A DNA stretch of 30,163 nt from assembly GCA_041650175.1 (NCBI GenBank), contig JBAZLS010000011.1, positions 1 to 30,163 of the forward strand, written 5' to 3'. This document shows positions 14,564 to 20,856 of this stretch, in pieces. The notes beneath the pieces are model-generated. The model saw only the letters and a list, made by a program, of their open reading frames with translations. It had not been told where the DNA came from and searched no databases. The DNA is from Minisyncoccus sp041650175 (GTDB lineage Bacteria; Patescibacteriota; Minisyncoccia; Minisyncoccales; Minisyncoccaceae). The position numbers and the translations under genes are program-made. How positions within the stretch are numbered: the first letter of the stretch is position 1; each line of letters begins with the position of its first letter.

Positions 14564-15709
14564 ATGATAATACTTGGAATTGAAACTAGTTGTGACGATA
14601 CTGGCATCGCAATAATAAAAAGAAAAAGGGCTGAGTTTGAAATATTGGCTAATTTTGTTTCTTCACAAGAAAAACTGCATGCTGGCTATGGCGGAGTATT
14701 CCCTGCTCTTGCAAAAAGAGAACATCAAAAAAACATTTTGCCAGTTTTTATAAAATCTCTAAAGAAAGCTGGAATGCTTAAGAAAAACGATACCGAATTT
14801 GATGATAAAAAAATAAAAAAATTGGAAATTATTTTAGACAGAAATCCTGAATTATTCAAACAATTAAAAGAGTTTTTAAACAAATATCAAAAACCTGATA
14901 TAGATATAATTAATGTAACTATTGGACCTGGGCTTGAACCATGCTTGTATGTAGGAGTTAATTTTGCTAAAGCTCTTAGTTTTTATTGGAATATTGAAAT
15001 TAATGCTGTTCATCACCTAGAGAGTCATTTGTTGGCTAATTATATCGGACAAACCCCTAAGATATCCTTTCCAGCTATTGGACTAGTTGTTTCGGGCGGA
15101 AATACTCAGCTTATTCTAATTGAAAAAATTGGCAAATATAAAATAATTGGAGAAACAAGAGATGATGCAGCTGGAGAGTGCTTTGACAAAACTGCTCGCC
15201 TGCTCGGACTTGGATACCCTGGTGGTAAAAAGATATCTGAATTTGCAAGCAAAGCAAAAACTAATAATTTTCATATAGTCTTGCCAAGACCGATGATTTA
15301 TGAAAAAAATCTTGATTTCAGTTTTTCTGGATTAAAAACAGCCGTCTTATATGAAACTAAAAAAAGAAATCGAACCGAACTTGAGTCAGAAGAATATAAA
15401 ACTGAAATGTCAAAAGAAGTTGAGTTTGCAATAGTGGAGGTATTAACAAAAAAATTAGAGAAAGCAGTTGAAAAATATGCTGCAAAATCAGTAGTAATCG
15501 GTGGTGGAGTTTCGGCAAACAAAAAATTGAAAAAAGAAATAAAAAATATCGCTCAAAAAAGAAACATCGGTTTTTCTGCGCCGAAGATGGAATATTCGGC
15601 TGATAATGCTGCTATGATAGCAATCACAACGATACTATCTTCAAATTTTAAAAAAACATCTTGGAATCGAATAAAGCCAAACGCTAATTTAAAAATAAAT
15701 GGACTATAA
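14564..15709 (+). CDS. tsaD: tRNA threonylcarbamoyladenosine transferase TsaD
   Basis: TsaD transfers the threonylcarbamoyl group to A37 of tRNAs that read ANN codons. The 381 residues carry the ASKHA-fold signatures: ILGIETSCDDTGIAI at the N-terminus, the metal-ligand HHLESH block (about 148-153), GLVVSGGNTQL, DDAAGECFDKTARLLGLGYP (about 203-222), FSFSGLKTAV, VVIGGGVSANKKL and the C-terminal MEYSADNAAMIA. A lysine-rich insertion of about 35 residues near 70-110 makes it somewhat longer than typical. AGGG precedes the ATG. The stop overlaps the next gene by 11 bases. Confidence 0.97.
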   Translation: MIILGIETSCDDTGIAIIKRKRAEFEILANFVSSQEKLHAGYGGVFPALAKREHQKNILPVFIKSLKKAGMLKKNDTEFDDKKIKKLEIILDRNPELFKQLKEFLNKYQKPDIDIINVTIGPGLEPCLYVGVNFAKALSFYWNIEINAVHHLESHLLANYIGQTPKISFPAIGLVVSGGNTQLILIEKIGKYKIIGETRDDAAGECFDKTARLLGLGYPGGKKISEFASKAKTNNFHIVLPRPMIYEKNLDFSFSGLKTAVLYETKKRNRTELESEEYKTEMSKEVEFAIVEVLTKKLEKAVEKYAAKSVVIGGGVSANKKLKKEIKNIAQKRNIGFSAPKMEYSADNAAMIAITTILSSNFKKTSWNRIKPNANLKINGL

Positions 15710-16445
15710 TATATTTCTTTATCTTTTTCTTGCAATTACTCCTGGAGTTCTATGGCTAAGTTTTTTCTTAAAAAAAGATAATCTTCCAGAGCCTAAAATA
15801 AACTTATTCAGAGTTTTTTATTTTGGAATGATGGTTGTTCTTCTAGCTGCATTTATTGAATTGCAAATGCTAAAGAATATTGATTTAAGCTCTCCAACTA
15901 TTATTGAGATGTTTGGCACTGCCGCAGAACCGACACTGTTATTTTATGGCATAAAATATATTTTTATCGTAGGTATAATAGAAGAAGTATTAAAATATTT
16001 AGTTGTAAGATTTTTAATTCTAAAACAGTCTTGTATTGACGAACCAATTGATTTGCCAATATATATGATAACTGCAGCTATCGGCTTTGCTGTCGGAGAA
16101 AATCTTTTGCTATTTTTTTACACTAATCCGATTAATGCTCCTGGAATTGCCATGACTAGATTTATCGGAGCAAATCTTCTGCATATTATTTGTAGCGCTA
16201 TTATTGGGATAACGCTTGCAATTTCATTTTATAATATAAAGAAACGCTATTTAATTCTTTTTTTAGGTTTTACACTCAGTATTGTCACGCATGCCCTTTT
16301 TGATTTTTGCATACAGTTGTTTATAATCAATGAAGATAGTATAATAATTTTAGCCCCCTATATTCTTACTGGAATATTGTCTATTCTTGTAATAATCGGA
16401 TTGCAAATTGTTAAAAAAATGAAAAGTGTCTGTAAAATAGACTAA
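15699..16445 (+). CDS. PrsW-family intramembrane metalloprotease
   Basis: This 248-residue protein has about eight hydrophobic segments. The family motifs are GIIEEVLKYLVVR (about 92-104, the EE-x-x-K motif), GFAVGENLLLF (about 128-138, the second conserved Glu) and a His-bearing helix ANLLHIICSAIIG (about 157-169). A further His lies in VTHALFDF. PrsW-type enzymes are CAAX-like membrane proteases; the Bacillus member cleaves an anti-sigma factor, but no anti-sigma factor is visible here. The ATG lies inside the tsaD 3' end, so the two are co-translated. Confidence 0.85.
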   Translation: MDYNIFLYLFLAITPGVLWLSFFLKKDNLPEPKINLFRVFYFGMMVVLLAAFIELQMLKNIDLSSPTIIEMFGTAAEPTLLFYGIKYIFIVGIIEEVLKYLVVRFLILKQSCIDEPIDLPIYMITAAIGFAVGENLLLFFYTNPINAPGIAMTRFIGANLLHIICSAIIGITLAISFYNIKKRYLILFLGFTLSIVTHALFDFCIQLFIINEDSIIILAPYILTGILSILVIIGLQIVKKMKSVCKID

Positions 16446-16506
16446 CAGTAAAAATTAATAATAAATAAGCTTTAATTTAGCTCATTAATGCGAAAATATT
16501 AAAAAT

Positions 16507-17121
16507 ATGTTCTCTAAACGTAAAAAAAATAATGAAAATATAAAGATTAATCCTGATTTTGAAGAAAATCCTAAATGGTCAAATAATGAAGAAGGGAGAT
16601 TAGTTGTGGATGTTTATGAAACCGATCATGACCTTGTTATACAAGCAGCTATAGCTGGAATAAAAACTGAAGAATTAGATATCGCTCTTGAAAATGATAT
16701 GATGATTATAAAAGGCGAAAGAATAGACCCAAGTGCTCTAAAAGATAAAAAATACTTTATTAAAGAGTGCTATTTTGGGTCTTTTAGCCGTGAAATAATC
16801 CTTCCCCGCGAGATAGATACTTCAAAAATAAAAGCAGAAATAAAAGAAGGTATTTTGACAATTAAAATGCCAAAAGTAGAAAGAGCAAAAAATAAAAGAA
16901 TCAATTTAGACGGAAATAAGCAAAAAAATAATGAAGAAAAAGAAGAGTTTGAAGACGAGGAAGAATATGAAGAAGAAATTGTTAAGCCAATAAAGAAAAG
17001 GACAACAGCTAATAAGATAAAAAAACAAAAAGATCCAATGATTTATGAAGACGAAGAAGATATGGAAATGAGCGAGAGAGAACACAGTTATAAAGATGAT
17101 GAATCCGAGGAAGAAAAATAA
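16507..17121 (+). CDS. Hsp20/alpha-crystallin small heat-shock protein with acidic tail
   Basis: This 204-residue protein has an alpha-crystallin domain at about residues 30-140: LVVDVYETDHDLVIQAAIAG, LENDMMIIKGER, CYFGSFSREIILP and EIKEGILTIKMPK. It should be an ATP-independent holdase chaperone. Instead of a short tail with the usual I-x-I motif, the last 65 residues are a low-complexity acidic and lysine-rich extension (repeated EEE, DEEDMEM), which may keep it soluble or bind basic partners such as ribosomal proteins. It lies 61 bases after the protease gene and is followed by a strong terminator. Confidence 0.92.
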   Translation: MFSKRKKNNENIKINPDFEENPKWSNNEEGRLVVDVYETDHDLVIQAAIAGIKTEELDIALENDMMIIKGERIDPSALKDKKYFIKECYFGSFSREIILPREIDTSKIKAEIKEGILTIKMPKVERAKNKRINLDGNKQKNNEEKEEFEDEEEYEEEIVKPIKKRTTANKIKKQKDPMIYEDEEDMEMSEREHSYKDDESEEEK

Positions 17122-17124
17122 AAG

Positions 17125-17153
17125 AAAAAACTAAGGCAATACCTTAGTTTTTT
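17125..17153. terminator. Bidirectional terminator between convergent genes
   Basis: AAAAAACTAAGG 17125-17136 pairs perfectly with CCTTAGTTTTTT 17142-17153. A-runs on one side and T-runs on the other allow it to end both the Hsp20 transcript and the minus-strand gene at 17158-18027. Confidence 0.9.
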
Positions 17154-17157
17154 GATA

Positions 17158-18027
17158 TTATTTTGATTGAAAATTATCAATAGTAATATCATTAATCAAA
17201 TATTTGCCATTAATTATTTTAATTTTGAAAATATAATTCCAATATCCGATTTCATTTTTTTCTTCCGTTAAATATCCGTAAACTTTAGTCGGAATTTGAT
17301 AATACCCAGTACTTAAATATTTGACATTTTCTACAAACTCATATCTGCCTACTTTTCCTTCTCTAGTCAAACCAAAAATCCTTGAATCATAAATATTGAG
17401 CAGTTCTGCACTCATAATTTCTTTTGCTTTACTGAAATTATTAGCTTTTTCTGCTTCAATAAAAATATTAATAGTATTGCGTATTTTTTCTATATCAAAT
17501 TCGCTTTGTCCTTGGAAAGTATTAATGCTTTGAATAATTCCTTCATAAATTACAGCAGTTTCTGTATCGTTGCTATAAGTATAAATTGGCTGCATTATTA
17601 ACCCATAACCAGCCATCAAGCATTTTGTCATTTTTACATCTTCACAATTTGTTTTCTCCTTTCCAATAAAAATAGAATCATTATTATTTTTTTTAGCTTG
17701 CGGATAAATAGTTATTCCTGAAAAAGATCCGTCTTCATTATAGTTTTTTTCAATTGACCAATCTGATCGATATTTAAACCGATAACCATTCCACTCATCT
17801 ATAATAAAGGAATTATATGTTTGTACTTTATTTTCTCCAGTAATCGTCATAACAACCCCTTTTTCTTCAACTGGTTCTTTTTTTATAATCATATTTCCTT
17901 TTTCGTTGTTGAACATTGCTAAATAAAAAATAATTCCAAAAACTACAATAATAATTACGGTAAAAATTATAAATTTGAATATATTAGGTTTTTGTTTTAA
18001 ATTTGGGTTTGAGTTTATTTGTTCCAT
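17158..18027 (-). CDS. Membrane-anchored exported protein with PsbP-like region
   Basis: This 289-residue protein has a short cytoplasmic tail, one membrane helix at about residues 17-39, and a long extracytoplasmic part. GYRFKYRSDWSIEKN followed by GITIYPQ resembles PsbP/MOG1-like lipoprotein domains often found in such bacteria. The last 100 residues (AEKANNFSKAKEIMSAELLNIY onward) look like an NTF2-like small domain. Neither assignment gives a function. The longer reading frame begins at a TTG at 18036; the ATG at 18027 is a more likely start. Confidence 0.65.
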   Translation of the reverse strand: MEQINSNPNLKQKPNIFKFIIFTVIIIVVFGIIFYLAMFNNEKGNMIIKKEPVEEKGVVMTITGENKVQTYNSFIIDEWNGYRFKYRSDWSIEKNYNEDGSFSGITIYPQAKKNNNDSIFIGKEKTNCEDVKMTKCLMAGYGLIMQPIYTYSNDTETAVIYEGIIQSINTFQGQSEFDIEKIRNTINIFIEAEKANNFSKAKEIMSAELLNIYDSRIFGLTREGKVGRYEFVENVKYLSTGYYQIPTKVYGYLTEEKNEIGYWNYIFKIKIINGKYLINDITIDNFQSK

Positions 18028-18072
18028 ATTATTCAAATAAATTTCTTTATTAAAATTATATCATTTTGAACA

Positions 18073-18098
18073 GAAGGGTTCAAATCCCTTCCCTCTTA
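18073..18098 (+). pseudogene. Isolated tRNA T-arm and acceptor fragment
   Basis: GAAGGG TTCAAAT CCCTTC forms a T arm on the plus strand, followed by CCTCTTA. No D arm or anticodon arm lies upstream, so this is not a tRNA gene. The loop and stem resemble the T arm of tRNA-Leu(TAG) on the other strand, making this an inverted relic of that tRNA. Confidence 0.6.
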
Positions 18099-18103
18099 GA
18101 TAT

Positions 18104-18145
18104 TTAACATCAAAAGACTCCCATTCGGGAGCCTTTTGATGTTAA
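18104..18145. terminator. Long hairpin beside tRNA-Leu(TAG)
   Basis: TTAACATCAAAAG 18104-18116 pairs with CTTTTGATGTTAA 18133-18145. After one A·C mismatch, CTCCC 18118-18122 pairs with GGGAG 18127-18131 around ATTC. It begins one base from the tRNA 3' end. T-runs are poor on both strands, so it may be a processing or boundary hairpin rather than a strong terminator. Confidence 0.6.
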
Positions 18146-18146
18146 G

Positions 18147-18228
18147 TGCCGAAGGAGGGATTTGAACCCTCACGCCTTGCGACATATGCTCCTAAGGCAT
18201 ACGCGTCTGCCAGTTCCGCCACCTCGGC
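18147..18228 (-). tRNA. tRNA-Leu(TAG)
   Basis: This is a class II tRNA of 82 bases on the minus strand. The acceptor GCCGAGG/CTTCGGC has one G-U; the anticodon arm is TATGC CTTAGGA GCATA; there is a short variable arm; the T arm is GAGGG TTCAAAT CCCTC; the discriminator is A. Anticodon TAG reads CTN codons, mainly CTA. CCA is not encoded. A decayed copy of its 5' half lies upstream on the same strand at 18348-18411, with 30 bases of shared flank. Confidence 0.95.
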
Positions 18229-18244
18229 ATGATATTTTATTTTA

Positions 18245-18411
18245 CTGATTTTAACCCTCCCCACCAGATAAATTTTTGCTAAAATTTTCTGTTGGCTGGC
18301 TCAGCCCCAGTCGGGCTTCCGCCGTTGATTCTTTTTAAAAAATCAACCCTTGCGACATATGCTTGAGAGGCTCGCTCTGCCATCCGCCAGCCGGCGGACC
18401 GCCACCTCGGC
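18245..18411. repeat. tRNA-linked element, copy 5, fused to a pseudo-tRNA-Leu 5' half
   Basis: The element reads on the plus strand. H1 is AAATTTT 18270-18276 / AAAATTT 18281-18287 around TGCT. H2 is AGCCC 18303-18307 / GGGCT 18313-18317 around CAGTC, with TC/TCC and outer pairs GGC/GCC. A third hairpin, GTTGATT/AATCAAC, lies at about 18324-18347. On the minus strand 18411-18348 then retain the tRNA-Leu 5' end and GCATATGTCGCAAGG, but with a TCCGCC/GGCGGA hairpin (18383-18398) inserted in the D region and a scrambled anticodon region. The flank to 18433 duplicates that of the real tRNA (18219-18250). Confidence 0.78.
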
Positions 18412-18442
18412 ATGATATTTTATTTTACTGATTTGAACTTCT

Positions 18443-18480
18443 AGATTGCTTCGTCGTGCTTCGCACTCCTCGCAATGACA
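18443..18480. repeat. Dispersed AGATTGCTTCGTC...GCAATGACA repeat
   Basis: The ends AGATTGC and GCAATGACA are inverted and enclose a GC-richer centre (GTGCTTCGCAC). A second copy at 24628-24666 has the same ends but a different palindromic centre. Similar repeats occur in intergenic DNA of many bacteria. The remaining sequence to 18590 is plain AT-rich DNA. Confidence 0.7.
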
Positions 18481-18590
18481 TAATAAGTTATTTAATTATT
18501 CTTAATTGATTAAATATTTTTACTGATTCTAGATTTTAATACTTTATAAATATAGCATACCAATAATTATTGTCAATTTTACGAAAATTA

Positions 18591-18613
18591 AAACAGGGCA
18601 AGTAGCCCTGTTT
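18591..18613 (-). terminator. Terminator of the pilin-like gene cluster
   Basis: AAACAGGGC 18591-18599 pairs perfectly with GCCCTGTTT 18605-18613 around a five-base loop, with TTTTAATTTT following on the minus strand. It is 14 bases after the last pilin-like stop. Confidence 0.85.
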
Positions 18614-18626
18614 CGATTTTCTTTCT

Positions 18627-19109
18627 TTAAACTCCCATTACAAGTTTTACTAAGGTTGGAAGAGCTCTTGAGAAAAATGCAACTGCTATACCGATTGCTG
18701 CATACATTAATAGGTTCTTTCCAGTTTTTGCTTTTTCTGGATCTGCGCCTGCCATTACAAAACAGTAGGCACCATAAATAATCATCAAGGCAGAAATAGT
18801 CATTAATCCGATAAATATCCAATCTGTAAGATTAAATATTGCGCTTAGAAGGCAACAAGCTCCGCAGTTGCCATCATTATTACTATAAGGACAAGCAACT
18901 TTTTCAGTAGGAGTTCCGCTTACAGGATTTCCATCTGTAGTTGTATACCCGCAGTCTACCTCCATATTAACTAATCTGGCTGCATTTGCTGGGCTAATAA
19001 TACAACGATCCAAAGCATCGGTTCCGCTTGCAGCACCTACGAAAGCAGGGGCACTAACAATAAAAAATAACGCACTGAATAATAAAGCTGATAAAATTTT
19101 CTTGTTCAT
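18627..19109 (-). CDS. T4SS-pilin-like small membrane protein, paralogue 4
   Basis: This 160-residue protein has a signal peptide (about 1-25, cleavage near VGAASG), a cysteine-rich mature N-terminus unlike its neighbours (Cys in RCIIS, DCGYTT, ACPYS, CGACCLL) and two membrane helices at about 95-117 and 133-155. Between them is CFVMAGADPEKAKTGKNLLM, which matches the WMTAGGDAERLKKAK block of the next gene. That helix, loop and helix arrangement is typical of the TrbC/VirB2-like and T4SS_pilin families. The cysteine pairs suggest an extracytoplasmic disulfide or metal-binding knob. It is last in a four-gene tandem array ending in a terminator. Confidence 0.8.
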   Translation of the reverse strand: MNKKILSALLFSALFFIVSAPAFVGAASGTDALDRCIISPANAARLVNMEVDCGYTTTDGNPVSGTPTEKVACPYSNNDGNCGACCLLSAIFNLTDWIFIGLMTISALMIIYGAYCFVMAGADPEKAKTGKNLLMYAAIGIAVAFFSRALPTLVKLVMGV

Positions 19110-19156
19110 AATTATTTTTAAATAATTTTTAATATGTAATATTTTTATTATATTTT

Positions 19157-19483
19157 TTATGCACCTATATTTGATATTTCGATCATAATAATTCTAGCTC
19201 CTAATACAACTATTAACCCAAGAACTGCAGCTATAACTATTTGTTTTGCTTTTTTTAATCGTTCAGCATCTCCCCCAGCTGTCATCCAATAAATACCTCC
19301 TATTAAAAGAACTAATAAGCAAATTACTCCAACTATTGTAAATATTTTATCAGTAATGTTTTCTAATATAGTCAATAATTCTCCTGACCAAGCCGTAGAG
19401 CCTGCTGTAGCTGCATTAGCTATCCCATACGTAAAAAGAAATATATAAAGTATAATTAAACTTTTAAAATATTTTTTATTCAT
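19157..19483 (-). CDS. T4SS-pilin-like small membrane protein, paralogue 3
   Basis: This 108-residue protein has a signal peptide ending near ANAATA (about 22-27), a short extracytoplasmic stretch, then two membrane helices (about 45-67 and 83-103) bracketing IYWMTAGGDAERLKKAKQIV. The aromatic, T-x-G-G/S-D and basic-K-x-A block is the family hallmark. VirB2-like pilins are inserted as two-helix proteins and extracted into pili; whether these form a pilus, a channel or something else is unknown. It lies 14 bases downstream of the preceding paralogue. Confidence 0.85.
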   Translation of the reverse strand: MNKKYFKSLIILYIFLFTYGIANAATAGSTAWSGELLTILENITDKIFTIVGVICLLVLLIGGIYWMTAGGDAERLKKAKQIVIAAVLGLIVVLGARIIMIEISNIGA

Positions 19484-19497
19484 AATTGAATTATTAA

Positions 19498-19854
19498 CTA
19501 ACTCATAAGTCCATTAACAAAACTCATCAACATAGCGGCAGCTAAGACAACGGCAAGTCCGATTAAAGCATATTTAATAAAGTCAAATGCTTTTTTTGTT
19601 TTACTTGTATCATCTCCAGCAGTCATATAAAATATCCCTCCTACGATAATCATCAAAACACAAAGAGGAGCTACCCAAGCAAACAAAATATCAACAATCT
19701 TTTGGATAGCAGCTTCAATTGTTATCGAATCTCCCCATTGTGCAAGCGATGGCGCACTATAACCAGCATTAGCAATACTAGGAATGATTACTAACCCAGC
19801 AATTAACAAGGAAAAGCATGATGCTGTTAAGTATGTAGAATTTTTTTTATTCAT
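19498..19854 (-). CDS. T4SS-pilin-like small membrane protein, paralogue 2
   Basis: This 118-residue protein has a signal peptide ending near ANAGYS (about 28-33), an extracytoplasmic region with AAIQKIVDILFAW, and two membrane helices bracketing IFYMTAGDDTSKTKKAFDFI. It has the same architecture and central motif as its neighbours and the same lack of cysteines in the mature part as paralogue 3, though Cys61 lies in a helix. All four start with a MNKK- or MKKK-type N-terminus, which fits duplication from one ancestor. Confidence 0.85.
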   Translation of the reverse strand: MNKKNSTYLTASCFSLLIAGLVIIPSIANAGYSAPSLAQWGDSITIEAAIQKIVDILFAWVAPLCVLMIIVGGIFYMTAGDDTSKTKKAFDFIKYALIGLAVVLAAAMLMSFVNGLMS

Positions 19855-19892
19855 AATTTTATTTTATTTATCTTATTTATTTTATTTATATT

Positions 19893-20255
19893 TTAGCATT
19901 TAGTTGCACTAATATCTAGAGCATCGATAATAAAAGAATAAATTGCTTTAGAAGATAAAACGACAATTAATCCTATTACCGCAAATGTAATTGCTGATTG
20001 TGCTGTTTTTATCTTAGAAGGGTCTCCCATTGATGTTAGCCAGCTAATACCAGCTAAAAGAATTACAAACCCTAAGACTGGCGCTCCTAAATATACCAAT
20101 CCATCAAAAATAATACATAATAAGCTTGGAAGAGTAGTAACAGAGAGCGGATTGCTTATAATCGCACTGCTAGAAGCTGCTACTGCCCTGCTAATAATTC
20201 CAGCAGATGAAATTATTACTGAAAAGAAAAATGCAATTATTACTTTTTTTTTCAT
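19893..20255 (-). CDS. T4SS-pilin-like small membrane protein, paralogue 1
   Basis: This 120-residue protein is first in the tandem array. A signal peptide ends near VAASSS (about 25-30). Two membrane helices, about 52-73 and 86-110, bracket ISWLTSMGDPSKIKTAQSAI, the same motif as in the paralogues with M-G-D in place of G-G-D. It ends in ATKC. No VirB4, VirD4 or other type IV secretion ATPase gene is in the window, so any secretion or conjugation apparatus would have to be encoded elsewhere. Confidence 0.83.
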   Translation of the reverse strand: MKKKVIIAFFFSVIISSAGIISRAVAASSSAIISNPLSVTTLPSLLCIIFDGLVYLGAPVLGFVILLAGISWLTSMGDPSKIKTAQSAITFAVIGLIVVLSSKAIYSFIIDALDISATKC

Positions 20256-20271
20256 GATTATAAAATGATTC

Positions 20272-20793
20272 TTATTTTTTAAAGATTAATCCTCTATGAT
20301 ATTGCCCAGCATCAAATTCCTTTTCGATGCTGTATCCTTTTTCGATAATATTTTTTTTAATTTCTTCAAATTTAACTACATTATCTTTTAATCCCATTGG
20401 ATTATTATCTTTCCAATCAGCAATAAGCATCATTCCTCCTTTTTTCAAAATACGATCCGCTTCGTTCAAAACTAGTTCAATACTATCTAATTGAAATAAT
20501 ATATTAATAATAAGAACTAGGTCTATCTCATCATTGTTAATAATTTTAACACCTTTCTCAATATCTGACAATATAGTTTTGATATTACTTACATTTTGCC
20601 TATTAGCATTCGCAATTAAAAAAGATAATGGTTCTTCTAGGATATCAACAGCATAAACCATTCCTGAAGGAAGCATTTTTGCAAGCGGAATAGTCCATCC
20701 CCCTGCACCGCAACCAAGATCGCAAGCAACCATTGTTGGCTTTATGGTTAAAGTTTTTAAAATTTCTTGTGGATTTAAAAATTCATTTTGCAT
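20272..20793 (-). CDS. Class I SAM-dependent methyltransferase
   Basis: This Rossmann-fold methyltransferase, about 173 residues long, has motif I as CDLGCGAGGWTIPLAK, the acidic ribose-binding residue in VYAVDILEEPL, IDLVLIINILFQLD for motif IV, and ILKKGGMMLIADWKD for motif V/VI. Its substrate is unknown; the small size and plain fold fit UbiE-like or generic small-molecule methyltransferases. A longer frame runs to a TTG at 20829, overlapping the gyrA hairpin, so I prefer the ATG at 20793. It lies downstream of gyrA on the same strand. Confidence 0.82.
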   Translation of the reverse strand: MQNEFLNPQEILKTLTIKPTMVACDLGCGAGGWTIPLAKMLPSGMVYAVDILEEPLSFLIANANRQNVSNIKTILSDIEKGVKIINNDEIDLVLIINILFQLDSIELVLNEADRILKKGGMMLIADWKDNNPMGLKDNVVKFEEIKKNIIEKGYSIEKEFDAGQYHRGLIFKK

Positions 20794-20829
20794 AGAATTT
20801 AAATTATTTAATTTATAAATAAACCACAA

Positions 20830-20851
20830 TGGCTCGCAAATCCGCGAGCCA
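20830..20851. terminator. Hairpin after gyrA
   Basis: TGGCTCGC 20830-20837 pairs perfectly with GCGAGCCA 20844-20851. It is six bases after the gyrA stop on the minus strand; T-rich sequence is stronger on the plus-strand side, but TTGTGGTTTATTT follows on the minus strand. Confidence 0.65.
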
Positions 20852-20856
20852 TTTTA

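Noticed and set aside
18073..18098. A second tRNA gene upstream of tRNA-Leu(TAG)
   Set aside because: Only a T arm and a few acceptor-like bases are present; no D or anticodon arm precedes it.
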